NCBI GenBank assembly: GCA_949841355.1
Contig: CATKZP010000005.1
Location: 111,790 to 175,789 of the forward strand
Length of the DNA: 64,000 bases
Source: an uncultured Oscillospiraceae bacterium
GTDB lineage: Bacteria; Bacillota; Clostridia; Oscillospirales; Oscillospiraceae
Direction of reading: 5' to 3'
This document shows, one piece after another, positions 18,903 through 27,545 of this stretch. Under the pieces are notes generated by a model. It was not told where the DNA came from. It searched no databases and saw nothing but the letters and a program-made list of their open reading frames with translations. The translations under genes were made by a program, and so were the position numbers. Positions within the stretch are counted from its first letter, which is position 1, and each line of letters starts with the position of its first letter.

Positions 18903-20096
18903 TTAGAGCAGCTCGTCGCTCAAAGCCAGCGCTCGGGCCGCGATGGCGTCCATATTGTAGTATTTGTATTCCGCCAGACGGCCCAGCAGGCGCAGGTTGG
19001 GATATTGGTCCGCCTGAGCTTTGTATTTGGCGTACAGGGCGTTGTTGGCGGGGTTGATGATGGCGTAGTAAGGGATCTCGCCCTCCGCCCCGGTGTAGGC
19101 TTTGGAATACTCCCGCATGATGGTGGTGACGCCGGGCTTTTCCTGCCCTGTGAGGTGCTTGAACTCGGTGATGCGGGTGAAGTCCCCGTCCACGGTGTAG
19201 TTCACGGTGCCGTGGGTCTGGAAACAGTCCTGCTTCAGCGTGTCGTAGGCGAAATCCAGCGTGCGGTAGGGCAGGGGGCCAAATTGGAAGCCAAACAGCT
19301 CGTCGGTCTGGCCGGTGTAGATGACGGGACCGGCAAAGACCTGTCCGTCCAGCTTGATGGCGCCGTCTGCCAGCTCCAGGCGGGAAAGGGCGTCCACCCC
19401 CGTCTCCACCGTGATGCCCGGGTGGTCCAGCATCGTTTCAAACATGGGGGTGTAGCCGTGGAGGGGCATCCCCTGGTAGGCGTCCTGGAAATAGCGGTCG
19501 TCCCGGCTGAGGCGCACCGGCACCCGGGCGGTGGTGCTGGGGTCGATCTCCTCGGGGGTCTGGCCCCACTGCTTCATGGTGTAGTGGACGAACACGTGCT
19601 CATACACGTAGTCCGCGATGGCGGCGATCTCTGGGTCGGAGTTCTGGCGCAGCTCCAGGATGGTCACCTGGCTCTGGGCGGGGTAGGCGTTCAGCAGCTT
19701 CTGGCCCAGACGCTCCCCCTCCTCCGGGCCGAAGGCGTTTTTCAGCGAGTCCAGATTGAAGGGCACGGGGAAGAAAAAGCGCCCGCCCGTCTTTTTCCCG
19801 GCGGGGACCGCTTCCGGGTTGTCCCTGGGCAGATTGGCGATGACCCGGTGCTGATAGCGCCGCCATTGGGTGAACCGGGAGAGGTAGTCGAACACCCGCC
19901 GGTCGTTGGTGTGGAAAATATGGGGGCCGTACTGGTGGATGAGGATTCCAGCGGCGTCTGGGCAGTCATAGGCGTTGCCGCCCACGTGGGGACGGCGCTC
20001 CAGCACCAAAACCCGCTTGCCGCCATCCTCCGCCAGCCGCCGGGCGGCCACCGCGCCGGCGTAGCCCGCGCCCACAATCAGAACATCATATGCCAT
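18903..20096 (-). CDS. glf: UDP-galactopyranose mutase
   Basis: FAD enzyme that interconverts UDP-galactopyranose and UDP-galactofuranose, the donor for galactofuranose-containing surface glycans. The 397-residue protein has the FAD-binding GAGYAGAVAARRLAE and VLERRPHVGGNAYD, then conserved FHTNDRRVFDYLSRFTQW and the C-terminal RLAEYKYYNMD. I use ATG 20096; a TTG codon just before it is also possible and no strong ribosome site is visible for either. First gene of a glf-GT2-trx transcript. Confidence 0.95.
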   Translation of the reverse strand: MAYDVLIVGAGYAGAVAARRLAEDGGKRVLVLERRPHVGGNAYDCPDAAGILIHQYGPHIFHTNDRRVFDYLSRFTQWRRYQHRVIANLPRDNPEAVPAGKKTGGRFFFPVPFNLDSLKNAFGPEEGERLGQKLLNAYPAQSQVTILELRQNSDPEIAAIADYVYEHVFVHYTMKQWGQTPEEIDPSTTARVPVRLSRDDRYFQDAYQGMPLHGYTPMFETMLDHPGITVETGVDALSRLELADGAIKLDGQVFAGPVIYTGQTDELFGFQFGPLPYRTLDFAYDTLKQDCFQTHGTVNYTVDGDFTRITEFKHLTGQEKPGVTTIMREYSKAYTGAEGEIPYYAIINPANNALYAKYKAQADQYPNLRLLGRLAEYKYYNMDAIAARALALSDELL

Positions 20097-20158
20097 CAAA
20101 ACGTCACATCATTTCTGGAATAAAGTGCCGAGGCGGACAGCCTGCCCCGGCCTAGGGC

Positions 20159-20167
20159 ATTATACCA
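20159..20167 (-). promoter_or_regulatory. Extended -10 promoter of glf
   Basis: Minus-strand TGGTATAAT (20159-20167) is a TGn-extended -10 element about 63 bases before the glf start; the -35 region is poor. Confidence 0.5.
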
Positions 20168-20284
20168 TAAAGGAACTTGGGAGGGAAGGGCGAATTTATA
20201 AAATTTGATAAAAATTCCTGGCATTTTTTCTTTAAGACGGGAAAACTGGGCGACGGGCGAACAGGATTTGCCGCAGAATTGGGA

Positions 20285-20313
20285 TTGTCAGACGGTTCGA
20301 AATGTGATACAGT
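20285..20313 (+). promoter_or_regulatory. Promoter of the DivIVA-like/fumarase-beta pair
   Basis: TTGTCA (20285-20290), 17 bases, TACAGT (20308-20313), placed 38 bases before the DivIVA-like start. Confidence 0.6.
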
Positions 20314-20351
20314 AGTAAAAACCGCAAAGAGAACAGAAAGAGGGAGATCGG

Positions 20352-20990
20352 ATGGAAAGCACCGCCGTCATTCAAAAATTCCGCTCGGCGCTGGGGGGGT
20401 TCAACCGGCAGGATGTGCAGCAGTACATCGAGCAGCTTGCCGCCGCCCACCGCCAGGATCTGGACGCGCTGCAGCAGCGGCTGGACCAGGCGGAGGACAG
20501 GGCCGCCCAGCTGGAGGCCGCTCTGTCCGGCGCGGAAAACGCCAAGAGCGGCGCTGCGGCGGAGGAGGCCAAGGCCCGTGCCTGCCTGGAGGAGTCCACC
20601 CGGACGCTGGCCAAGCTGCGGGGGGAGCTGTCCCAGACCGAGTCCAAGCTGGCGGTGGCCAAGCAGGAGCTGACGCGCCTCCAGGCCCAGGTGGGCAAGC
20701 TGGAGCCCATGGCGGACAGCTACGTTCAGCTGAAGGACCGGGTGGCCACCGTAGAGCTGGACGCCCACCGCAAGGCCCAGGACACCGTGAGCCAGGCGCA
20801 GGAGGAGTCGGAGCGCATCCGCACGGAGACCCGGGATTGGCTGGAGGGCGTGCTTACTCATTATGATGCGCTGCGCCGGGGGATGGACGGGCTGTTGGAG
20901 CAGGTGGCGCTGCTCAGCCGGGGCACGGAGAGCCTGGGGGCGCTGGATGACATCGCGCGGGAGCTCCGGGAGCGGGGCGGGCAGAAATGA
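20352..20990 (+). CDS. DivIVA-like coiled-coil protein
   Basis: A 212-residue protein whose N-terminus (FRSALGGFNRQDVQQYIEQL, residues 9-28) matches the DivIVA membrane-targeting domain, followed by a long coiled coil (about residues 30-160) rich in Gln, Glu and Ala heptads, and a short helical tail. DivIVA proteins bind curved membrane at septa and poles and recruit partners. ATG 20352 lies after GAAAGAGGGAG. Its stop overlaps the next start (ATGA, 20987-20990), coupling it to a fumarase-type subunit, an unexpected partner. The specific role is unknown. Confidence 0.7.
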   Translation: MESTAVIQKFRSALGGFNRQDVQQYIEQLAAAHRQDLDALQQRLDQAEDRAAQLEAALSGAENAKSGAAAEEAKARACLEESTRTLAKLRGELSQTESKLAVAKQELTRLQAQVGKLEPMADSYVQLKDRVATVELDAHRKAQDTVSQAQEESERIRTETRDWLEGVLTHYDALRRGMDGLLEQVALLSRGTESLGALDDIARELRERGGQK

Positions 20991-21544
20991 GCGTGCTGCG
21001 CCTGCATACCGGCAGGCTGGCCGGCCATTTGTCCCAGCTGTGCGCCGGGGACCGGGTGCTGCTGAGCGGGACCATCTACACCGCCCGGGACGCCGCCCAC
21101 AAGCGGCTGTTTGAACGGCTGGATGGGAACCAACCCCTGCCTTTTGAGCTGAAAGGGGCGGTCATCTACTACGCGGGGCCCACGCCGGGCCAGCAGGGGA
21201 TGGCGGTGGGGGCCTGCGGCCCCACCACGGCGGGGCGGATGGACGCCTTTGCCCCCCGGCTGCTGGACCTGGGCCTGTCGGCCATGATTGGCAAGGGGGA
21301 GCGCAGCCAGGCCGTGACGGACGCCATCGTGCGCAATGGGGCGTGCTATTTCGCCGCCGTGGGCGGCGCGGGAGCGCTCATCGCCCGGTGCATTGAGACG
21401 GCGGAGGTGATCGCCTTCGACGATCTGGGGTGCGAGTCCGTCAAGCGCATGACGGTGCGGGAGCTGCCCCTCACCGTGGCCATTGACGGCCGGGGGAACG
21501 ACCTGTTCCGCCTGGGCAGGGCGGAGTACCGCCGGGACAATTAA
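20987..21544 (+). CDS. Fe-S hydro-lyase beta subunit (fumarase/tartrate dehydratase type), orphan
   Basis: A 185-residue homologue of the beta subunit of class I two-subunit fumarase or L-tartrate dehydratase: GDRVLLSGTIYTARDAAHKR near the N-terminus, GPTTAGRMDAFAPRLLDLG in the middle and FDDLGCESVKRM toward the end. The partner alpha subunit, which carries the Fe-S cluster, is not in this window. It is translationally coupled to the DivIVA-like gene through a 4-base overlap. Either the alpha subunit is encoded elsewhere or the protein has a different role. Family is clear; substrate is not. Confidence 0.85.
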   Translation: MSVLRLHTGRLAGHLSQLCAGDRVLLSGTIYTARDAAHKRLFERLDGNQPLPFELKGAVIYYAGPTPGQQGMAVGACGPTTAGRMDAFAPRLLDLGLSAMIGKGERSQAVTDAIVRNGACYFAAVGGAGALIARCIETAEVIAFDDLGCESVKRMTVRELPLTVAIDGRGNDLFRLGRAEYRRDN

Positions 21545-21582
21545 AAATCCCTCCGTTCTCGTGAGAGCGGAGGGATTTTTCT
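21543..21582. terminator. Bidirectional terminator, fumarase-beta and oadB
   Basis: Stem AAATCCCTCCG/CGGAGGGATTT with inner TCTC/GAGA and T runs on both sides (plus-strand TTTTT at 21576-21580). It serves the plus-strand pair and may also serve oadB, 40 bases away. Confidence 0.85.
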
Positions 21583-21622
21583 GTATTTGCGTTGAGCTTT
21601 TACGCTTGCAGAACGAGCCCGC

Positions 21623-22948
21623 TCAGCCGCCGAACACGGCGATGAGGAAGCCCGCCGCGATGGCGGAGCCGATGACGCCCGCCACGTTGGGGCCCATGGC
21701 GTGCATGAGCAGGAAGTTGTTGGGGTTGGCCTCCCGGCCCACGTCCTGGGACACACGGGCCGCCATGGGAACCGCGGACACGCCCGCGGAGCCGATGAGC
21801 GGATTGATCTTGCCGCCGGACAGCACATACATCAGCTTGCCCACCAGCAGACCGCCGATGGTGGAGAACATGAAGGCGACGACGCCCAGCACCACGATCA
21901 TCAGAGTCTGGAAGGTCAGGAAGCGGGTGGCCACGGTGGTGGCGCCCACGCTGATGCCCAGGAACAGGGTGACGATGTTCATGAGGGCGTTCTGGGCAGT
22001 GTCGCTCAGCCGCTCGGTGACGCCGGTTTCCTTCAGCAGGTTGCCGAACATCAGGCAGCCGATGAGGGGCGCGGTGGAGGGGATGAGCAGGATGACGAAT
22101 ACGGCCACGATGATGGGGAACACGATCTTCTCCACCTTGGACACCACACGGGCCTGCTCCATCTTGACCTGGCGCTCCTTCTCGGTGGTCAGCGCCCGCA
22201 TGAGGGGCTTCTGGATCATGGGAATCAGCGCCATGTAGGAATACGCGGCGATGGCGATGGGGCCAAGGAGATGGGGGGCCAGCTTGGAGGTGGTGAGGAT
22301 GGCCGTGGGGCCGTCCGCGCCGCCGATGATGCCGATGGAGCCCGCCTCGGGGCCGGTGAAGCCCAGCAGCATGGCGCCGAACATGGCGAAGAACACGCCC
22401 AGCTGGGCGGCGGCGCCCAGCAGCAGGGAGGAGGGCCGGGCGATGAGGGGCCCAAAGTCGGTCATGGCGCCGATGCCAATGAAGATCAGGCAGGGGTACA
22501 CGCCCGCCTTGACGCCAATATACAGGATGTCCAGCAGGCCGCCGTGGTGGGCCACGTCGGTGAAGGACAGGTGCTCTACGATGCTCTCCTCCACCTTGTC
22601 CTTGTTCTCGCCGGTGTAGCCGGCCAGATACTCCTCCACGGAGATCTTGCGGATGCCGTCGTCGGTGGTCTCGTACAGGGCCACGTTGTTGATGGGGTCA
22701 TAGCCAGCCTCATTGACGTAGGCGTCCCACATCTCCATGTGGTACAGCCCCGCGCCGGGGATGTTGGTGAGCAGCGCGCCGAAGGCGATGCCCACCAGCA
22801 GCAGCGGCTCGAACTTCTTGCCGATGCCCAGGTAGAGCAGAACGCAGGCCACAGCGATCATGACCAGGTACTTCCAGCCGTCGTTCAGGAAGAACCCGGC
22901 GAAGCCCGATTCGTTGACCAGCTTGGACAGGGTTTGTAAGATATCCAT
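21623..22948 (-). CDS. oadB: Sodium-pumping decarboxylase, beta subunit
   Basis: The membrane subunit that decarboxylates carboxybiotin and pumps Na+ outward. The 441-residue protein has about ten hydrophobic spans and the conserved segments GIGAMTDFGPLIARP, GIIGGADGPTAI with the Na+-linked Asp, and NFLLMHAMGPNVAG. An inserted loop (about residues 70-125) after the first spans accounts for its length over the shortest homologues. ATG 22948 follows AAGGAGG. Last gene of oadA-oadG-bccP-oadB. The family also contains methylmalonyl- and glutaconyl-CoA decarboxylases; the alpha subunit points to oxaloacetate. Confidence 0.93.
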   Translation of the reverse strand: MDILQTLSKLVNESGFAGFFLNDGWKYLVMIAVACVLLYLGIGKKFEPLLLVGIAFGALLTNIPGAGLYHMEMWDAYVNEAGYDPINNVALYETTDDGIRKISVEEYLAGYTGENKDKVEESIVEHLSFTDVAHHGGLLDILYIGVKAGVYPCLIFIGIGAMTDFGPLIARPSSLLLGAAAQLGVFFAMFGAMLLGFTGPEAGSIGIIGGADGPTAILTTSKLAPHLLGPIAIAAYSYMALIPMIQKPLMRALTTEKERQVKMEQARVVSKVEKIVFPIIVAVFVILLIPSTAPLIGCLMFGNLLKETGVTERLSDTAQNALMNIVTLFLGISVGATTVATRFLTFQTLMIVVLGVVAFMFSTIGGLLVGKLMYVLSGGKINPLIGSAGVSAVPMAARVSQDVGREANPNNFLLMHAMGPNVAGVIGSAIAAGFLIAVFGG

Positions 22949-22960
22949 ACAAGCCCCTCC

Positions 22961-23356
22961 TTACGCCAGCACGATCAGCGGCGAACCGGTCTCCACATGG
23001 CTGCCCTTCTGCACGACGACCTGAGCGACGGTGCCGTCCTTGGGGGCGAGGATCTCGTTTTCCATCTTCATGGCCTCCAGCACCACCAGCAGCTGGCCCT
23101 CCTTGACGGCGGCGCCCTGGGCGACCTCCACGCGGAGGATGGTGCCGGGCATGGGGGAGTTCACCGGCTCGCCCGCGGCGGTGACGGAGGGGGCGGCGGC
23201 AGCGGGAGCGGCAGGCGCGGCGGCAGGGGCCGCAGCGGGAGCCGGAGCGGCGGCGGGCGCGGGGGCGTAGGCCTCGTACTCGTCGGTGAGCATGGCCTTG
23301 CCCTGCTCCACCTCCACCTCGTAGGTGCGGCCGTTCAGGGTCACTTTATATTTCAT
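22961..23356 (-). CDS. Biotin carboxyl carrier subunit of the decarboxylase
   Basis: A 131-residue biotinyl protein: an N-terminal beta strand segment, an Ala/Pro-rich flexible linker (about residues 31-60) that lets the biotin swing between active sites, and a biotinyl domain with EAMKMEN, whose Lys97 is the biotinylation site. It receives CO2 from the OadA carboxyltransferase and carries it to OadB. In many bacteria this domain is fused to OadA; here it is a separate gene, two bases from oadG. Confidence 0.95.
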   Translation of the reverse strand: MKYKVTLNGRTYEVEVEQGKAMLTDEYEAYAPAPAAAPAPAAAPAAAPAAPAAAAPSVTAAGEPVNSPMPGTILRVEVAQGAAVKEGQLLVVLEAMKMENEILAPKDGTVAQVVVQKGSHVETGSPLIVLA

Positions 23357-23357
23357 T

Positions 23358-23714
23358 TCACTTGACCTCCTTAATGGACTTGAAGCGCAGCTCGTTCAGC
23401 GGCTTGCCCATCTTGTCGGCCACAATCGCCATAATCATGGCGGCCTCCTTGTCGGGCACGTCGAACAGCTTGACCTCGCCGGCGGAGCCGGGAGCCGGGG
23501 GGGCAGAGGGCACCGCAGGAGCGGCAGGCGCAGCGGCCTGGGGGGGGGCGGAAGCAGAAGCGTTGTTCCGGGTGCCCGCCATGGCCTTGCCCATGAGGAT
23601 CACCACGCACATCAGCAGGACCAGCCCCACGAACACCACGGCATAGCCCAGCACGGCAGCGATTCCGGCGTCACCGATGCCCAGCCTGCCGGCGGTAAGA
23701 GCGAGAGTATTCAT
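23358..23714 (-). CDS. oadG: Sodium-pumping decarboxylase, gamma subunit (OadG)
   Basis: A 118-residue single-span membrane protein: one transmembrane helix (about residues 20-42, GYAVVFVGLVLLMCVVILMG), an Ala/Pro linker and a short C-terminal part. OadG proteins anchor and stabilise the alpha-beta complex. The C-terminal half (DVPDKEAAMIMAIVADKMGKPLNELRFKSIKEV) is longer than in the minimal family. It lies between oadA and the biotin carrier gene, in the expected place. Confidence 0.88.
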   Translation of the reverse strand: MNTLALTAGRLGIGDAGIAAVLGYAVVFVGLVLLMCVVILMGKAMAGTRNNASASAPPQAAAPAAPAVPSAPPAPGSAGEVKLFDVPDKEAAMIMAIVADKMGKPLNELRFKSIKEVK

Positions 23715-23726
23715 ACCGCTCCCCCC

Positions 23727-25130
23727 TTACGCCTCGGTGATGGTATAGGTGGCCACGTTCTCTTCCTTGGCCAGGCGGTCCTTGAAGAACTTCTCGGCCT
23801 GGTCGGGGAAGCAGATGTAGCTCATCATGTCCTCCTCGGAGCGGCACAGGGCGCCCAGGGCCTCCTTCGCGGCCTTGAACTCCTCGCCGGTGCGCTTGGA
23901 GTCCTCGATCCGGCAGTCGGTGGGCTGGCCGCCCTCGCCCAGGATCTTGGCCTGAAGCTCGGCGCTCACCTCGCCGGGGGCGGTGCCGTACTCGCCCTTG
24001 AAGTAGTTCTTGATCTCCTTGGAGATCTGCTTATACCGCTCGCCCATGAGCACGTTGGTGACGGCCTGATTGCCCACCATCTGGGACAGCGGAGTGACCA
24101 GCGGGGGATAGCCCAGGTCGCGGCGGACGTTGGGAATCTCCACCAGGGCCTCGTCGAACTTGTCCATGGCGTTCATGTCCTTCAGGTTGGCGATCATGTT
24201 GGACAGCATGCCGCCGGGAACCTTATACACCAGGGCCTGGGAGTCGGTGGCCATGCTCTTGGGGTTGATGAGGCCGGAATCAACGTACTTCTGCTTGATG
24301 GGCTTGAAGTAGTCATTGACCTTGTTGATGACCTCCTCGTTGAGGCCCGTGTCGATGCCGTACTGCTGCAGGGCATAGAACATGGTCTCGGTGGCGGCCT
24401 GGCTGGTGCCGTTGGAGAAGCAGGAGGTGGCGGTGTCGATCACATCCACGCCGGAGTCGATGGCCTTCATCAGAGTCATGTAGGCCATGCCGGTGGTGCA
24501 GTGGGTGTGGAGGATGATGGGCATTTCACCGATGGCGTCCTTGATGCCCTTGATGAGGCCCTCGGCCTCGTTGGGGCTCATGGTGCCCGCCATGTCCTTC
24601 AGGCAGATGGTGTCAAAGCCCATGTTCTTCAGCTCTTTGCACATCTCCACGTACTTGGCCACGGTGTGCACCGGGCTCTGGGTGTAGGAGATGCAGCCGG
24701 ACGCCACGGTGCGCTTGTTGGCGTACTTCTTGGTGGCCTCCAGGGCGGTCTTGATGTTGCGGAAGTCGTTGAGGGCGTCGAAAATGCGGATCACGTTGAT
24801 GCCGTTCTTGATGGACAGCTCCACAAACTTCTCCACCACGTCGTCGTGGTAGTGCTTGTAGCCCAGCAGGTTCTGGCCGCGCAGCAGCATCTGCAGGCGG
24901 GTGTTGGGCATGTTCTTGCGGATATTGCGCAGCCGCTCCCAGGGATCTTCGCCCAGGTAGCGCAGGCAGGAGTCAAAGGTGGCGCCGCCCCAGCACTCCA
25001 CCGAATAGTACCCGGCCTTGTCCATGGTGGACAGGATGTCGGCGTAGTCGGCGTAGGGCAGGCGGGTGGCCATCAGGGACTGGTTGGCGTCACGTAATAC
25101 GGTCTCCGTGAACTGAACCTTTTTCTTCAA
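23727..25130 (-). CDS. oadA: Oxaloacetate decarboxylase alpha subunit (carboxyltransferase)
   Basis: Transfers the carboxyl group of oxaloacetate to biotin, yielding pyruvate. The 467-residue protein is the carboxyltransferase TIM barrel plus the PYC_OADA domain, without a biotinyl tail. Conserved parts include TETVLRDANQSLMATR (metal ligand Asp), GGATFDSCLRYLGEDPWERLR and HTHCTTGMAYMT (metal histidines). I choose TTG 25130, eight bases after GGAGGTG; the open frame to 25202 is not supported. Heads the oad operon downstream of pckA. Confidence 0.94.
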   Translation of the reverse strand: MKKKVQFTETVLRDANQSLMATRLPYADYADILSTMDKAGYYSVECWGGATFDSCLRYLGEDPWERLRNIRKNMPNTRLQMLLRGQNLLGYKHYHDDVVEKFVELSIKNGINVIRIFDALNDFRNIKTALEATKKYANKRTVASGCISYTQSPVHTVAKYVEMCKELKNMGFDTICLKDMAGTMSPNEAEGLIKGIKDAIGEMPIILHTHCTTGMAYMTLMKAIDSGVDVIDTATSCFSNGTSQAATETMFYALQQYGIDTGLNEEVINKVNDYFKPIKQKYVDSGLINPKSMATDSQALVYKVPGGMLSNMIANLKDMNAMDKFDEALVEIPNVRRDLGYPPLVTPLSQMVGNQAVTNVLMGERYKQISKEIKNYFKGEYGTAPGEVSAELQAKILGEGGQPTDCRIEDSKRTGEEFKAAKEALGALCRSEEDMMSYICFPDQAEKFFKDRLAKEENVATYTITEA

Positions 25131-25177
25131 ATGGAAACACCTCCATATTTTCTCTTGGCTTGAACCGCGTGTTCGGG

Positions 25178-25216
25178 GGAAGAGGACGCCGCGCCACAGC
25201 ACGGCGCCCTCTTTCG
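25178..25216 (-). terminator. Probable pckA terminator
   Basis: An imperfect stem AAGAGGaCGCCG/CGGCGcCCTCTT between pckA and oadA, with no long T run on the minus strand. It could partly separate the two genes. Confidence 0.45.
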
Positions 25217-25255
25217 CCCAGTGATTTTAAATCTTATGACAGGCGCGCCGGATGT

Positions 25256-26860
25256 TTACGCCTTGGGGCCGGCCTCCACCAGGGCCTTGCCGGCGTCGTT
25301 GCCGGTGTACTTCACGAAGTTCTTCACGAAGCGGCCGGCCAGATCCTTGGCCTTGGCATCCCACTCGGCGGGATCGCCGTAGGTGTCCCGGGGGTCCAGA
25401 ATGGCGGGGTCCACGCCGGGCAGGGCGGTGGGCACGGCCAGGTTGAAGTAGGGGATGGTCTTGGTCTCGGCCTTGAGGATGGAGCCGTCCAGGATGGCGT
25501 CGATGATGCCGCGGGTGTCCTTGATGGAGATGCGCTTGCCGGTGCCGTTCCAGCCGGTGTTCACCAGGTAGGCCTTGGCGCCGGACTTCTCCATCTTCTT
25601 CACCAGCTCCTCACCGTACTTGGTGGGGTGCAGCTCCAGGAAGGCCTGGCCGAAGCAGGCGGAGAAGGTGGGAGTGGGCTCGGTGATGCCGCGCTCGGTG
25701 CCGGCCAGCTTGGAGGTGAAGCCGGACAGGAAATAGTATTGGGTCTGCTCCGGGGTCAGGATGGACACGGGAGGCAGCACGCCGAACGCGTCGGCGGACA
25801 GGAAGATGACGTTCTTGGCGTCGGGGCCGGCGGACACGGGGCGCACGATCTTCTCAATGTGGTTGATGGGATAGGACACGCGGGTGTTCTCGGTGACGGA
25901 CTTGTCGTTGAAGTCGATCTTGCCCTCTCCGTCCACAGTGACGTTCTCCAGCAGGGCGTTGCGCTTGATGGCGTTGTAGATGTCGGGCTCAGAGTCCTTA
26001 TCCAGGTTGATGACCTTGGCGTAGCAACCGCCCTCGAAATTGAACACGCCGTTGTCGTCCCAGCCGTGCTCGTCGTCACCGATGAGCAGGCGCTTGGGAT
26101 CGGTGGACAGAGTGGTCTTGCCGGTGCCGGACAGGCCGAAGAACAGGGCGGTATTCTCGCCGTTCATGTCGGTGTTGGCGGAGCAGTGCATGGAGGCCAT
26201 GCCGCGCAGGGGCAGGAAGTAGTTCATCATGGAGAACAGGCCCTTCTTCATCTCGCCGCCGTACCAGGTGTTGAGGATGACCTGCTCACGGGAGGTGATG
26301 TTGAAGATGGCGGCGGTCTCGGAGTTGAGGCCCAGCTCCTTGAAGTTCTCCACCTTGGCCTTGGCGGCGTTGTAGGAGACGAAGTCGGGCTTGAAGTTCT
26401 TCAGCTCCTCCTCGGTGGGGGCGATGAACATATTCTTGACGAAGTGAGCCTGCCACGCCACTTCCATGATGAAGCGCACGGCCATGCGGGAGTCGGGGTT
26501 GGTGCCGCAGAACACGTCCATCACGTACAGCTTCTTATTGGACAGCTCCTTGACGGCCAGAGCCTTGCAGGCCTCCCAGGCTTCCTGGGAAGCGGGCTTG
26601 TTGTCGTTTTTGAACTCGTCGGAGGTCCACCACACGGTGTCCTTGGAGTTTTCGTCCATCACGATGAACTTGTCCTTGGGGGAGCGGCCCGTGTAGATGC
26701 CGGTCATCACGTTGACCGCGCCCAGCTCGGTCATCTGGCCCTTTTCAAAGCCCTCCAGGGTGGGATCCATCTCTGCCTCGAAGAGCTGCTCATAGGTGGG
26801 ATTGTAGACGATTTCCTTGATCCCAGTAATGCCGTACTTTTCCAGACCGTAGGTTTCCAT
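25256..26860 (-). CDS. pckA: Phosphoenolpyruvate carboxykinase (ATP)
   Basis: Interconverts oxaloacetate and PEP with ATP; in fermenting gut anaerobes it often runs toward oxaloacetate, conserving energy. The 534-residue protein has the Walker A kinase-1a motif [13 protein letters not shown] (about residue 243), the kinase-2 region [15 protein letters not shown], and [14 protein letters not shown] 26860 follows AGGAGG. It sits directly upstream of the oxaloacetate decarboxylase genes, so PEP, oxaloacetate and pyruvate plus Na+ export are linked here. Confidence 0.97.
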   Translation of the reverse strand: METYGLEKYGITGIKEIVYNPTYEQLFEAEMDPTLEGFEKGQMTELGAVNVMTGIYTGRSPKDKFIVMDENSKDTVWWTSDEFKNDNKPASQEAWEACKALAVKELSNKKLYVMDVFCGTNPDSRMAVRFIMEVAWQAHFVKNMFIAPTEEELKNFKPDFVSYNAAKAKVENFKELGLNSETAAIFNITSREQVILNTWYGGEMKKGLFSMMNYFLPLRGMASMHCSANTDMNGENTALFFGLSGTGKTTLSTDPKRLLIGDDEHGWDDNGVFNFEGGCYAKVINLDKDSEPDIYNAIKRNALLENVTVDGEGKIDFNDKSVTENTRVSYPINHIEKIVRPVSAGPDAKNVIFLSADAFGVLPPVSILTPEQTQYYFLSGFTSKLAGTERGITEPTPTFSACFGQAFLELHPTKYGEELVKKMEKSGAKAYLVNTGWNGTGKRISIKDTRGIIDAILDGSILKAETKTIPYFNLAVPTALPGVDPAILDPRDTYGDPAEWDAKAKDLAGRFVKNFVKYTGNDAGKALVEAGPKA

Positions 26861-27205
26861 AGATAGTTCCTCCTCAAAAAATTAAGTGTATCAATGCAGC
26901 GCCTGCCCCCTGAAAAAGAGGAAGGGCGCGGGCTGATGGTACTGGCGGGAAACCCATCTCCCACCAATTGAACAGTATAGCATAACTTCCCGCTCAATTC
27001 CACGACATTTTGCGCCACTGTGTTAAAGTTTCCACAAAATCGGCGTTTTGACCAACCGCTTTCCCGCTGTATCCGGGGGATGAGAGCACTTTGACGAAAG
27101 GGAAACGGATGGGGCTGGGGAGGCCATCCAATGTCTGGGAAATATGCCGGGACAAAGCAAATCCCCGCCCTCCGAACGGGAGGGCGGGGGCTTTGGCGTC
27201 ACAGC
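26861..27205. other. Gap between pckA and ferredoxin
   Basis: This 345-base gap holds the extended -10 element TGCTATACT of pckA on the minus strand (26974-26982), giving a leader of about 105 bases, and the ferredoxin terminator (27157-27190). I see no gene or recognised riboswitch in the rest. Confidence 0.5.
27157..27190 (-). terminator. Terminator of the ferredoxin gene
   Basis: Stem CCCCGCCCTCC/GGAGGGCGGGG-type (27163-27189) after the ferredoxin stop with a modest T-rich tail on the minus strand. Confidence 0.75.
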
Positions 27206-27376
27206 TTACTCAGCGGAGATCGCGCCCATGGGGCAGGTGCCCTCGCAAGCGCCGCAGTCGATGCAGGCGCCGGCGTCGATGACCATGTGCTCGTCGCCCA
27301 TGGAGATCGCGCCCACGGGGCAGGAGGACTCGCAAGCGCCGCAGGAGACGCAGGCGTCACCAATTTTACGTGCCAT
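27206..27376 (-). CDS. Ferredoxin, two 4Fe-4S clusters
   Basis: A 56-residue bacterial ferredoxin of the clostridial type. Two cluster motifs CxxCxxCxxxCP are visible: CVSCGACESSCP near the N-terminus and CIDCGACEGTCP in the second half, the chain being an internal duplication. It carries low-potential electrons in fermentation. ATG 27376 follows GGAGGTG. Promoter and terminator mark it as a single-gene unit. Confidence 0.96.
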   Translation of the reverse strand: MARKIGDACVSCGACESSCPVGAISMGDEHMVIDAGACIDCGACEGTCPMGAISAE

Positions 27377-27420
27377 GTAACATACACCTCCAACAAATGA
27401 TGTGTTTTGGACCGACTATC

Positions 27421-27448
27421 ATTTTACCACATCTCAGAAAAATTGCAA
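27421..27448 (-). promoter_or_regulatory. Promoter of the ferredoxin gene
   Basis: Minus-strand TTGCAA (27443-27448) and TAAAAT (27421-27426), spacer 16. It abuts the divergent region before the Clp gene. Confidence 0.7.
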
Positions 27449-27545
27449 TATGAAATTTTGACGGGGAGAAATGTATAATTTCGCGCAAAATTTCCCATCC
27501 TTGCCAAGTGACGATATTCCACGCCGGGACAATGGGAGTGATCGT

